A stretch of DNA of 15,259 nucleotides. Origin: Botryococcus braunii. Taxonomy: Eukaryota > Chlorophyta > Trebouxiophyceae. The notes under the pieces are model-generated. The model searched no databases. It worked only from the letters and a program-made list of their open reading frames with translations, and was not told the origin of the DNA. Where the stretch lies: NCBI GenBank assembly GCA_002005505.1, contig KV908660.1, positions 12,501 through 27,759 on the forward strand, in the 5' to 3' direction. The first letter of the stretch is position 1; each line of letters begins with the position of its first letter. This document shows positions 1 to 8,360 of the stretch, in pieces. The position numbers were made by a program, and so were the translations under genes.

Positions 1-3
1 ATG

Positions 4-169
4 AAGCAGGCTTGGGTGTGTATTCCATGCGGGACGGAAGACAATACAGACAGACGACAGAGGCAGCCATATCTCCCCTACATTTGCATGGACCGGCACC
101 TGTCCTTTCAAAAGAGGCCGGAATAAAGCAGCTTGGGTGTGTATTCCGTGTGGGACGGGAGACAATACA
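4..169. repeat. Tandem pair of ~44-bp direct repeats
   Basis: Positions 4-48 and 126-169 carry near-identical copies (one indel and a few substitutions) spaced about 122 bp apart. Both contain the string GCTTGGGTGTGTATTCC and end in ACAATACA. The left edge of the window cuts the array, so further copies may lie outside. The short reading frames across it are not convincing genes. Confidence 0.75.
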
Positions 170-237
170 GGAGATTTCTTTGAACAGCAGCACTCCATAT
201 CTGTGATAGTAAACAACACCATCATTGTAACCCACTT

Positions 238-392
238 CAGTATGCTGTGCCGTCCCAGGGGGAGATTTCAAGCTCGTAATGCTATTCGTTACATTACTAA
301 CACATTACGTTACGCGCTTACTTTCGTAATATATCGTTATTAACACATTCATTACGCGCTTGAGACCTCCCCTGGGATGGCACAGCATACTG
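238..392. mobile_element. 155-bp foldback element (MITE-like)
   Basis: The ends are imperfect inverted repeats of about 35 bp: the left arm is 238-273 and the right arm 358-392. The outer 14 bases (CAGTATGCTGTGCC) match exactly. The interior is AT-rich with repeated ATTACG and CGTTA words. It has no coding capacity. The CAGT...ACTG ends and interior resemble small non-autonomous hAT or Tc1-type elements, but I could not find a clear target-site duplication, so the superfamily is open. An ancient inverted duplication is the alternative. Confidence 0.7.
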
Positions 393-841
393 TAACGTTG
401 GCGCCGACGACATGTCCTGTGTAGGCTTGGCAAAAGGCCTATGAAGGCACTTGGTTGTGTACGTTCCACGTACGCGTAGGCATACATAGTGTGCAATTCA
501 GACTTCAACATTCAGGGAGAGATGCAGGGCAATATGCTCATGATTGCGGACCAGTGTATCGGCATGAAATCCTTCCATCTTCTTGTTGCAGTTTGTGGAA
601 AGAACCCTGTCATCTTCAGCAAAAAAGGATACAGGCTTCGTGGAAGGTGATGACTGTGCGTTAACACTAACATCACCGATAATGAGCATAATAATCGATA
701 ACGGTGCAGTACTGCGCCGTGCTATGCATAATGAAAAGTAACCCATAGTGGAAAGATGCTGGGCATTCTTGATGCTAGTCTTGTCCATTGAGTCGCATGT
801 GCAATATAGCAGACAGTCGTCCGGAGTGGAGCTTGAGGCAC
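393..841. other. Unassigned sequence between foldback element and gypsy-1
   Basis: No recognisable gene is present. A 96-codon open frame on the minus strand (498-788) has no motif I recognise and no support beyond being open. It sits just beyond the broken RT end of gypsy-1 but does not read as RNase H or integrase, so it marks where retrotransposon homology stops. It may be older flanking DNA or an unknown repeat. Confidence 0.4.
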
Positions 842-844
842 CTA

Positions 845-1935
845 CTTTAACGACCTGTCTGCATGTTTACAAGATACGCCGAATGCCCATAACCTAACAG
901 AAAGGACAGTTCTTAAATCTTCCATGTGCTCTTCAACAGACTTTGAATAAATAACTATGTCATCCAGGTAAACCAACACAAACCTATCCAAGAAGGGAGC
1001 AAGGATGGTATTCATCACTGACTGAAATGTTGTAGGGGCACTTGTCAAACCAAAAGCCATTACAGTAAACTCATAATGTCCATAAGGGTCTCAAATGCAA
1101 TCAATACTGTCTTCTTGCATCCTAATTTGGTGGTAACCATAAGCAAGGTCCAACTTAGATGGAAGGAAGGAAGATTACATCCAAAGACCAGCCACTAGGG
1201 CTGAAGAGGACGGCAGTACAATGAATTACCCATATCTAGCCAACTAAGGTCGCACAGCACCTGGGAGAGTGAGGTAGCTCTCCAGTGCTCTAGTCACAAA
1301 TTTGGCAACCCCTTCAAGGTCTTCTTGCCACATAAACGTCTGTACAGATCGACTCCTTTGTTGAAAGAGATGCATTAGAGAAAACACAACTCCCATGTAA
1401 TAGCTCAAACATTGCATCAATGCGAGGTAAAGGATGTTGGTTCCTGACAGTGACTTTGTTTAAAGCTCGGTAGTCAATACACAAACGCCAACCACCATCC
1501 TTCTTTGGGACAAAGAGAATGGTTGCACCAAAAGGGGAAGTAGATGGGCGGATAAAACCACGTTCCAGGAGCTCCTGTAACTGTGCACGAAGCTCAGCAA
1601 GCTGGGCTCCAGTGGGTAAATTCTGGAGGATGGAGGGTTTGTGCCGGCTCGAAAATGATTGAGTGGTCTCTAGCACGAGGAGGAGGGAGCCCCTCGAGTA
1701 GTCCTGGTAGAACATCACTGAACTCCGGCAAAAGCTGCTTCAACTCGGGCACATTATATGCATTAGTGTCAGGGGTAACATCAACTGCATTTAATTTAAT
1801 GAAATACACAGGTTCTCCTAGTTCAACATGTTTTTGCACTTCGAAGGAGGAAACCACATACTCGAGTAAGCCTGACCTCGGACTGCCCAAAAGTACATGT
1901 GTTTTACCAGAATGAACAAGTGATACAGCATTCAA
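845..1935 (-). pseudogene. gypsy-1 reverse transcriptase (broken)
   Basis: This is the RNA-dependent DNA polymerase domain of a Ty3/gypsy pol. The minus-strand pieces, in order, are: a protease-RT linker with [19 protein letters not shown] (1594-1935 frame); the fingers block with [20 protein letters not shown] and [20 protein letters not shown] (1314-1718 frame); motif A LDLAYGYHQIR (about 1115-1150); and motif B/C with [10 protein letters not shown] and the YLDD active site (842-1060 frame). Breaks seen are a frame change near 1640-1680, a 215-bp insertion at 1160-1374, an in-frame stop just after motif A near 1090, and another frame change near 890. Thumb and RNase H are missing. The catalytic Asp residues of motifs A and C remain. 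Confidence 0.9.
1155..1379. mobile_element. Putative 215-bp solo LTR with 5-bp TSD
   Basis: A 215-bp block (1160-1374) interrupts the gypsy-1 RT between the conserved FS and KLDL residues. It is flanked by the 5-bp direct repeat TTAGA (1155-1159 and 1375-1379). It begins TGGAAGG and ends GATGCA, i.e. TG...CA as in LTRs. The RT frame is continuous on either side once this block and one TTAGA are disregarded, which fixes the boundaries. Size, termini and duplication length fit a solo LTR of a small copia/TRIM-like element. No second copy exists in the window, so the parent family is unknown. Confidence 0.7.
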
Positions 1936-1959
1936 TTTTCAATTAACAATTGGGTTAAA

Positions 1960-2746
1960 CACAGTGAGCCAAGGTTTGCCCAAGACCAAGTCATAATGAG
2001 ACAACTCTGTAGGAATTCATGTGATTCCAAACTGCAAGTTTCGCACAGATAGGTCTGCTGTCACACTACTTCTTACAACCAAGGTTCAGCCATCAGCTAC
2101 TCTTCCAGTCACAGGTGAACTCATAGACATAGGGGGTAGGGAAAGCTCAGCACCAAGTCATCACTGACAAAATTCGCAGAAGCTCCACTATCTAACAAAA
2201 CCTTGACTGCCCTACCAGCAAGAATTCCCTCAAACTCAATGCAGGTAGAAGATACGTCAGGCCCATTACAATATGGCTACTGTATAGCTGGACAAAGGAA
2301 TCAAAACATGTTTTAGGCAGGGATTTCTCCCTCACAGCCAAAATCCCAGAGCGCACTGACAACTTAAAAAGTGGCAATCCTGTACTAGAACTTATAGGGG
2401 CGGAGCTCCCCAACACTTGAGGAAATCCCAAAGTGGTCAATATAGCTGCAGATAACAAGACATCTCCATGATACTGTTGTATGGCATTCCCTTGCAACAC
2501 CTGTGCACATTGATCTGGGACAAAGAGCACAGTCAATCTGGTTCCAAGTAACAATTGCGTCACTATGTGCCTGACAGTGTCCTCACTATCACTACCACTA
2601 CAAAACAGAAGAACATGAGAAGAGCTTGAAGGAAAGGCAGGAGCAGCAGCACTCTTACACTGGCATACATGACTGATCAGGTCATTGGCAGCTTGTACTA
2701 TCTGACACACTTTAACCACACAGTGCCCATCAGCCACATGGGTCAA
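1960..2746 (-). pseudogene. gypsy-1 gag-protease linker and aspartic protease (broken)
   Basis: An open minus-strand frame of 184 codons (2192-2746) lies between the gag zinc knuckle and the protease and has no domain I can name. It loses frame just before the protease. In the next frame the active-site motif LLDSGAS is visible, with the catalytic Asp codon at 2190-2192, and the downstream flap/C-terminal signature YDLVLGKPWL lies at about 1964-1995. Both are hallmarks of retropepsin-like proteases that process Gag-Pol. Stops between them show the copy is inactive. Confidence 0.75.
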
Positions 2747-2889
2747 AAAGGAATCAGAACAAGAAGGCAGGTATCACTGCAAGTGGCTAGCTTCATATAT
2801 AATAGGAAACCCATACCGTACTGAAGAACAGGTGTCACACATAGGGAAAGGCTGGGCCTAAACTTCGTGGAAAAGCCTGCACCCTGAAA

Positions 2890-3923
2890 TCAGGTCTGGC
2901 TGGGCTTAGGACGTTGCCTTTTAAGCTCTGGATGAAGCACAGAGCAACGCTCTGCAGTGTGCCCAGGCCTATGGCAATGCGTGCAAACGTGCGTGATGGA
3001 CTTTTTCGGTTTGTCTGATGTTGGGTCAGTCTGGCCTTTGGGACCACTGTGCTGGGGCCTGGAGCTTCCTACAAGATCAGAAAGTGCTATGGCATGCCGA
3101 ATATGTTCAGCCAGGGCTTTGGGATACTGCAAAGCAATATTTTTCTGAAGATCTGCCCTGCAACCCTGCAAAAACAGGTGGCTCAGTGTCTCCTCAGGGA
3201 ATGCTTGAGGGGTCTTCGCTCTCAAGGCGTTAAATGAAGCAATATAGCTACGCATTTCCCCTGTGAAATGCTCAGCATCGCTCCATGTACTTCCTATTCG
3301 GTGCTACAGGTCTAAAAGCATCAGTGAGAGCCTTAACATAGGCAGACCAAGACCCCAAAACTGATACAGTGCCAGAGGCTTGCAGATGAAACTACCCTGT
3401 CCACCAATCCTGGGCCTTGCCCCTCAAAAACATTGTCGCAACCTCAACAGCACGAGACCGATGCAAGATCTGCATCATAAGCACGCAAGTACATGTGGGT
3501 CTGCGTGACCCAACCATCGAACTTCACAGGATCTCCCTCAAAAACGGGAGGATCAGGGAACTTTAAGGAGGGCTTCCCTGTATTAGCTTGCGATGGTGCG
3601 GGAGTCGCAGTAGCCGTTGACGGTGGCGGACGTGGAGCTACAGGCGGTGCCTGGCTCAATAACCACTGGATCAAGGCTTATAAGCTTGCTAATGTTGACG
3701 GTGAAGTTACATCTGGAGGTTGAACAGCAGGAACACCAGATCCAGTCGGGTCGGCGTTCGGGTCGGGGAGTGCACAGATAGAAACAAGATATCTGAGCAT
3801 ACGCTCAGACCCAATCCTATCAAGATCAAACTCCTGAAATTCATCAGGCTCGGTCCTGGCAGGCTTACGCCTACTACTAGTGCGAACCCTCGACACCGAA
3901 CGGCCATGCCCACGGTCGGACAT
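2890..3923 (-). pseudogene. gypsy-1 gag (capsid/nucleocapsid), broken
   Basis: Structural Gag of a Ty3/gypsy element. The likely start is the ATG at 3921-3923 (MSDRGHGRS), about 60 bp downstream of the primer-binding site. The first frame hits a stop at 3678-3680. The same frame then continues to 3444 with a proline-rich stretch and FPDPPVFEGDPVKFDGW, the usual start of the retrotransposon capsid fold. After frameshifts (3255-3444) the capsid helices resume with FPEETLSHLFLQG. The fragment ends in a CCHC zinc knuckle, CTHCHRPGHTAERC (about 2955-3000), which binds RNA during packaging. The copy cannot make full-length protein. Confidence 0.85.
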
Positions 3924-3982
3924 CGTGAAGTCAAAGAACTAAGAAATGCTACCACGATACAACGACAAAGGAGACGACCGTT

Positions 3983-3995
3983 GTCGCCGATACCA
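3983..3995 (-). promoter_or_regulatory. Primer-binding site of gypsy-1
   Basis: The minus strand reads TGGTATCGGCGAC one base inside the LTR end. The first seven bases (TGGTATC) equal the common plant-type PBS complementary to the 3' end of initiator tRNA-Met. The rest differs from that consensus, so the exact primer tRNA is uncertain. Position and the TGG start support the call. Confidence 0.6.
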
Positions 3996-3996
3996 A

Positions 3997-4254
3997 TGTA
4001 GCAAAAAGCACAGCGGAAGAGGTTTAGAAGGAGAGAATCACGATGGTCGAGGAAAAGATGTTACATGATCCGAGTCTCCACTCTTAAACCCGGTGTGAAG
4101 ATAATTATAAGTGTACGACCACGTACGCGTCGTATGGGCAACCGAGCGAACTATCTGAGCGAGGATGTACTGCAGATCTAGGTCAGCTAGGCAACTCATA
4201 GAGCAATGCCAACGACCCTACTAGAGCATAATACCCTAGGTAATGCTTCATACA
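3997..4254 (-). repeat. 5' LTR of gypsy-1 (258 bp)
   Basis: The block starts TGTAGC and ends CATACA on the plus strand, giving the short inverted termini TGTA/TACA typical of LTRs. One end is set by the adjacent primer-binding site, the other by the resumption of copia protease reading frame at 4255. No second copy is in the window because the 3' end of the element is missing, so boundaries rest on termini and context only. Confidence 0.65.
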
Positions 4255-4620
4255 GTCCCACCATCTGTACATGAGCCCCATTACTGTCTGTTCGGAATTG
4301 ACATCCATCTCTGATAGCTGCTGACACAGATATCAGGTTTGAGGTTGCTGCCGGTACACACTGGACTTTATATAACCACAGCTGATCTCCACGTGGGTTA
4401 ACTAGACATATGGATTATGTTGCAACAATCCCTCCAAGTGCATCGCTTGTGGCAAGGTGGAGTGGCTTGGGCGACTGCTAGATCACTGGGTTACGCAAGA
4501 GTTCCATGTTGTTGACCAGATGGATAGATGCTCCACTGTCTAGCAGCCATGCCACAGACATAGGGGAGTGCCACCTGGCATAAAGGGTAGCGGAGGCTGC
4601 AAACTAGTGCTCACCATGAT
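4255..4620 (-). pseudogene. Copia aspartic protease and pre-integrase block (broken)
   Basis: The frame contains AWLLDSGASIHLVNNME, the copia retropepsin active site, with the catalytic Asp codon at 4538-4540. It continues after a TAG stop (LRNPVI*) and a later TAA. In the same frame it then shows the copia block VQCVPAATSNLISVSAAIRDG (about 4290-4360), matching the usual copia pattern LYVPxxxxNLLSVSxL. Two in-frame stops and loss of everything downstream make it non-functional. The copia-type arrangement WxLDSGASxH separates it from the gypsy proteases elsewhere in this window. Confidence 0.85.
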
Positions 4621-4930
4621 TAGTGGGGACAAGCCAGTCGTCTTCTTGATTGTAGGAGGATGCGCTGCTGGTTCCAGCTATGGATGATGATGGTCCTCGC
4701 ACAGCGTTGCCAATGGGTACAGCAGCAGGCCCTCCAGGTTGCAGTCCCAGCTAGGGAAAGAGGTGGTCGGTCAGGATCGTGATCTTCGCCCTCATCTTCT
4801 CGTTTTAGATAAAACTACAAAACTTTATTTTATTTTAGGTAAACTAAACAATGCTAACCCTAATGATTTAGTAAGTTTTTTCTATCAGGTTTTAAATCGT
4901 AGTCCAGGCCAGGTTTAACTTATGTAAAAC

Positions 4931-5245
4931 CTAATACTGAAACTTGTCCTCTTTGGCCTTTGGGCAGTCTCTGGCCAGGGGTCCAGCTGTGCGGCACTGT
5001 TTGTAGAATGGCGGCTTGCGTTTCTGGCCTTTGCTGGTGATCTTGGCCTTTGCTGCTTGGCCTTTGTTGGTGGTGGTTGCAGCTCCGTTGGGCAGTGCCA
5101 GGTTTGCAGCCACCCTCTCAGCCTGTAATATCTTGCTGATCTCACGTTAGGTTCGTGTGAGAATGACCTCACACAGGTGCGACCCGTCTGATTGCACCCC
5201 GCCAGCCAAGCTGACCAGATTACATAATGAGGTCATCGTACCCCG
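4931..5245 (-). pseudogene. Copia Gag C-terminus with degenerate zinc knuckle
   Basis: The minus strand reads a helix-like segment REISKILQAERVAANLAL, then a Lys/Ala-rich basic stretch, and then FYKQCRTAGPLARDCP near 4960-5010. The last piece resembles a nucleocapsid CCHC knuckle (CxxC...GH...C) in which the first Cys and the His are lost. It stops at 4931-4933 after DKFQY. An in-frame stop precedes REISK near 5150. Upstream residues to about 5245 look Gag-like but weakly so. A connecting low-similarity segment (4620-4930) leads to the copia protease. Confidence 0.65.
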
Positions 5246-5916
5246 CTCTCCGATCACGCGCTATCGGCTCGATGCCGATCGGTTCCCCAAGGGACCCCTT
5301 TCGCTCGGATCGTTACACCCTCCCCCACCTAGGGTCAAGCCGTCTCGGATTGAGGGGGATGCACCTCCCACACAGGAAGCTCTACAGTCAAGCGTGTAAC
5401 ACGGGCCGACCAGCCACCCTCGCAGGGAGCCCTACAGACAAGAGTCCCATACCTCTGGCCCAGCCCCTGCCCTAGTCTCGTCAGACTAGCATCGACAATC
5501 CACACCCATGCTCATTTGGACTGCCCGCGGAGCACTCTCGGAAGTACAACCTCCGTCACCAGAAATCCATCTGGCTATTCAATCTATTGGGGGCTTCACT
5601 GACCATCAGCATAGCGCTTAAAGTACATGGTTACTCTAGAGTCACAACCCACCATCAGCAGAGACTCTCAGACACCGAGTCCAGGACACGGGGTGCACCA
5701 TGCCCTTGAGACTATCTGAGGTGCTACTAAGTCCGCAGTGAACGGAATGGGCCCTTCCACATGGCATAGCCAGGGACAGGGAGGAGCTATTGAGTAGGAC
5801 GACATGTTGAACAACGCAACCACTTCGCCGCTAACGAGGGATGTCCCGTCGACTGGACCTATGGATCGAATGCCATGACCCCGAAGTGACAACAGCCCGA
5901 CTCAAGGCCATTTTTA
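5246..5916. other. No recognisable gene
   Basis: This stretch separates the copia Gag remnant from the next DNA element. It is moderately GC-rich, with stop codons in all frames and only short open frames (for example 5668-5892 minus) lacking any known motif. It may hold the copia 5' leader or LTR, but I found no TG...CA pair or primer-binding site to support that. Confidence 0.4.
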
Positions 5917-6029
5917 TACACTTCCGGTGCTACTTCAGGGTGTTTTTACAGTTGCAACATTTCAGGAGTTCACCTAGCTTGTCCCATTTGCGTTGTAGGT
6001 TCCTTTCATAGGTGTGCTACTCTAGGCTA

Positions 6030-6090
6030 AAGTATCACACCTAAGCCCTCAAGTATCACACCTTGGCCCTCAAGTATCACACCTACGCTG
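6030..6090 (+). repeat. Three tandem 21-bp repeats
   Basis: Copies start at 6030, 6051 and 6072, each beginning AAGTATCACACCT; the third is slightly shortened. They lie within the 744-bp TIR element, near its left end. Subterminal short repeats in DNA transposons often bind transposase. That role here is inference. Confidence 0.8.
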
Positions 6091-6152
6091 AAGTAGACCT
6101 ATCACCCTACTATCTGCGGATAGGGTTTATTTTTTTCTCCCGTTTTTCTGGG

Positions 6153-6212
6153 GGATTTGAACTCGCGTTCTCCTGCTCCATGGTCTTGTAGCGACGCTCT
6201 CCACACACGCCA
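6153..6212 (-). other. tRNA-like segment (A-box and B-box pair)
   Basis: On the minus strand an A-box-like TGGCGTGTGTGG (6201-6212) is followed by a B-box-like GAGTTCAAATCC (6153-6164), 48 bases apart start to start, close to tRNA spacing. The acceptor and T stems do not pair well, so this is not a working tRNA gene. A tRNA-derived SINE head or a chance match are the options. Confidence 0.3.
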
Positions 6213-6671
6213 TCCGCATTCCAGGACAATTGCAGTACGTTGATACTTGTATATGTATTGCGGAGCCCCATTCTTGCTTGAATCTGCAGTCGAATGGTCA
6301 ACATACCTACACTTTGCGCAGTACCATACCACGAGGAAGTATGAAAAGAAAGTTTGAAGCTGCTTGTATATCTGTTGGGTGTCTTCATAGGTTTCGACGG
6401 AGCCCCACAAATGGGATTCCGGAAACACACGAGCACGATTTCCATGAACAATCCGTCAAATTAATCCTATTATTAGTTAATACAGTATATTTTAAACTTG
6501 ATTTCAAAAAATGTGTTTCCTATCAATTAAACGGGGCCGTGATGGTGAGCCGGCGTACCTGCTTCCCCCTGCCGGACGGCCTCATGAGTGATAACTAACC
6601 AAGCTAATCACAATGTATCAACAGTGTACAGTAACACCCTGAAGTAGCACCGGAAGTGCATAAATTAGTTA

Positions 6672-6835
6672 TACACCCGCCAAACCGGACCTCGGGGCAC
6701 TCCGTCAGGCACATGAGCACTCCGTCAGGCACATGAGCCCTCGGCTTCGCCTCGGGCTCTCAAAAATCCCAGCTTCCCTCGGGAGGAGGTGCATTCCTGA
6801 CGGAGTACCCCTCGGCGCTCGGTTTATCGGGTGTA
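6672..6835. mobile_element. 164-bp TIR element (MITE-like)
   Basis: Imperfect inverted repeats of about 38-40 bp lie at 6672-6709 and 6796-6835. They start TACACCCG and share ACTCCGTCAGG at the inner end. TA flanks both ends (6670-6671, 6836-6837). The interior holds a direct repeat of 20 bp (6697-6716, 6717-6736) and a GC-rich hairpin at 6735-6759 around CTCGGCTTCGCCTCG. It has no coding capacity. It lies between the 744-bp element and the end of gypsy-2. Confidence 0.75.
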
Positions 6836-6861
6836 TAACCTATACGTGTGTCTCCTGGGTC

Positions 6862-7257
6862 CTAGCCCGTCTTGACCCGTGCCCAATACTCCTTCAACGC
6901 CCCAGGGGCATTCCGCAAGTTCGCCTCTGATTCCCACGTGTCATGTTCAGGGGAGTATCCCACCCACCGAACCAGGAACTCATACGAGCGGCGAGCCTTC
7001 CGGTGGTGAAGAATTTTCTCCACCTCGTACTCGTCCTCCCCCTCCAGCACCTCAGCAAGTGGTGGTGGTTGAACACTGCCATCCCGGCGGTATCGTTCCA
7101 GCCGTGACACATGGAACACGTCATAAATCCTCCATCGTGCAGGGAGGATCAACTCGTAGGAGTTGCCTCCAACAGACTTGGCAATTTGGAACGGCCCGAC
7201 CCACCGAGGCAACAGCTTCGGTGTGCCCTCTTTGAACCTTAGGTTCTTAGCCGACAA
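6862..7257 (-). pseudogene. gypsy-2 integrase C-terminus with chromodomain
   Basis: The frame reads the integrase tail (KLLPRWVGPFQIAKSV, then YDVFHVSRLERY, the GPY/F-type region, residues about 14-56), a linker, and a chromodomain at residues about 77-125 (EYEVEKILHHRKARRSYEFL onward). Cage positions Y77, W98 and Y101 are aromatic, as in chromodomains that bind methylated histone H3 lysine. In chromoviruses this module targets integration to heterochromatin. The frame is separated from the preceding integrase frame by a shift near 7250. The stop codon follows RVKTG. Target preference here is inferred from the family. Confidence 0.9.
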
Positions 7258-8360
7258 CAGGACCCAATCTCCTGGAGCAACGTGACATCCTTACGCTTCG
7301 TGTTAGCGTAACGTGCCTGGCGTTCCGTCGCAGTGCGATGTGTGCGCCGAGCTTCTGCCACTAAACGCTGAATGCGTTGGACAAAGCTCGAGGCAGCCGG
7401 GACCCTGAACTCTGGCAACACCGATACGGGTAGGTACGGGTGATGACCATAGTTCAACATGAACGGCGTGAAGCCCGTGCTGGATTGCTCTGCATTGTTG
7501 ATAGCAAACTCAGCACACGACAGCTTCTCGTCCCAGTCAGTCTGCGACTTGGACACATACATGCGAAGCATGTCTTCAAGGACACGGTTCACACGTTCTG
7601 TCTGCCCATCCGTTGAGGATTATACGCTGTTGACATGGCCTGCTTGGTCCCAAGCATCCGACACAAGGCTCGAGTGAAGTGGCTCGTGAACAGGGGATCC
7701 CTGTCAGACACCACTTTTCTAGGCACTCCATGGAGCTTCCAGATATGATCCACAAACAGCTTCGCTGTCTGCTCAGCGGTCGCCGTGGTCTGCGTAGCCA
7801 CCAAGTGAACCCTCTTCGACAGCTTGTCCACCACAACCAGTATGGCATCATGCCCATCCCGGGTGCGAGGCAACTGGGTGATGAAGTCCATGGTCACCGT
7901 GTCCCACGGTTTATGCGGAAGCTCAAGGGGATGCAACAGCCCCGAAGGCTTTGCATGTCTTGCCTTGTTCTTCTGGCAGAGGTGACAGTGAGTCACATAC
8001 TGCGTCACATCCTGTGTCATCGTTGGCCACCAATAATGGCGGGCAACCAACTTCAGGGTTTTGTTCACACCTTGGTGTCCAGCATACGGGCTACCACGCA
8101 TTTCTTCCATAAGTTGGGATCTAAGCCCAAATGCATGCGGCAGAACATTCTTTCCTTCGTGTAACAGGAAGCCGTCGTGTGCGACCAGAGGCGCCACATT
8201 GCAATTGCTAGGTTCCTTGAACCAAAGGTATTCCTGATAACCACGCACAAATTTGTCCTTCCACGTCATGCCCTCTCCCCCACCTGAAGGAGGCCTAGAC
8301 TCGTGTCCCATACCACGAGCCTCTGCAGCCAATGGAGTACCCTGTGCCCAGGTAACGGCG
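7239..8360 (-). pseudogene. gypsy-2 integrase core, frameshifted
   Basis: Two minus-strand frames (7589-8566 and 7239-7592) make up the integrase that inserts the cDNA. The N-terminal zinc domain reads MRGSPYAGHQGVNKTL then CHLCQKNK. The usual first His of the HHCC set is Arg here, while the second His and both Cys remain. The catalytic core shows the first Asp in TMDFITQLP and the second Asp in VSDRDPLFTS. The frame then breaks near 7600, just before the conserved TDGQTE segment that holds the Glu, which is readable in the next frame. So D,D,E are all present in the DNA but not in one protein. LNYGHHPYLP and the C-terminal helices follow. Confidence 0.9.

Larger units (their letters stand above)
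845..4254 (-). mobile_element. Degenerate, 3'-truncated Ty3/gypsy retrotransposon (gypsy-1)
   Basis: Read on the minus strand, the order is LTR (3997-4254), primer-binding site, gag, aspartic protease and reverse transcriptase, which is the 5' half of a Ty3/gypsy element. Homology fades at about position 845, just after the YLDD catalytic motif of RT. RNase H, integrase and the 3' LTR are absent. The coding region has in-frame stops and several frameshifts, so it is a dead copy. Its RT differs clearly from that of gypsy-2 downstream, so the two are separate families and not a duplication. Its 5' LTR abuts copia sequence directly, suggesting insertion into an older copia element. Confidence 0.85.
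4255..5245 (-). mobile_element. Degenerate Ty1/copia gag-protease fragment
   Basis: Minus-strand translation gives copia Gag C-terminus followed by copia protease and its downstream block. The fragment is cut at 4255 by the gypsy-1 LTR; integrase, RT and RNase H of copia are not found on the other side of gypsy-1. The upstream limit near 5245 is where Gag-like residues fade. No copia LTR was recognised. Confidence 0.75.
5917..6660. mobile_element. 744-bp TIR element, non-autonomous DNA transposon
   Basis: 28-bp terminal inverted repeats lie at 5917-5944 and 6633-6660 and differ at one base. The left arm starts TACACTTCCGGTGCTACTTC. Both arms are directly flanked by TA (5915-5916 and 6661-6662), consistent with a TA target duplication. 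No transposase is encoded. The interior holds a 21-bp triplication and a tRNA-like segment. The TIR sequence matches no family I can name. TA duplication would fit Tc1/mariner-like insertion, but two bases are weak evidence. Confidence 0.8.

Noticed and set aside
498..788. 96-codon minus-strand frame as a possible gene
   Set aside because: No motif, no homology I recognise, and flanked by a broken retrotransposon; kept only as unassigned sequence.
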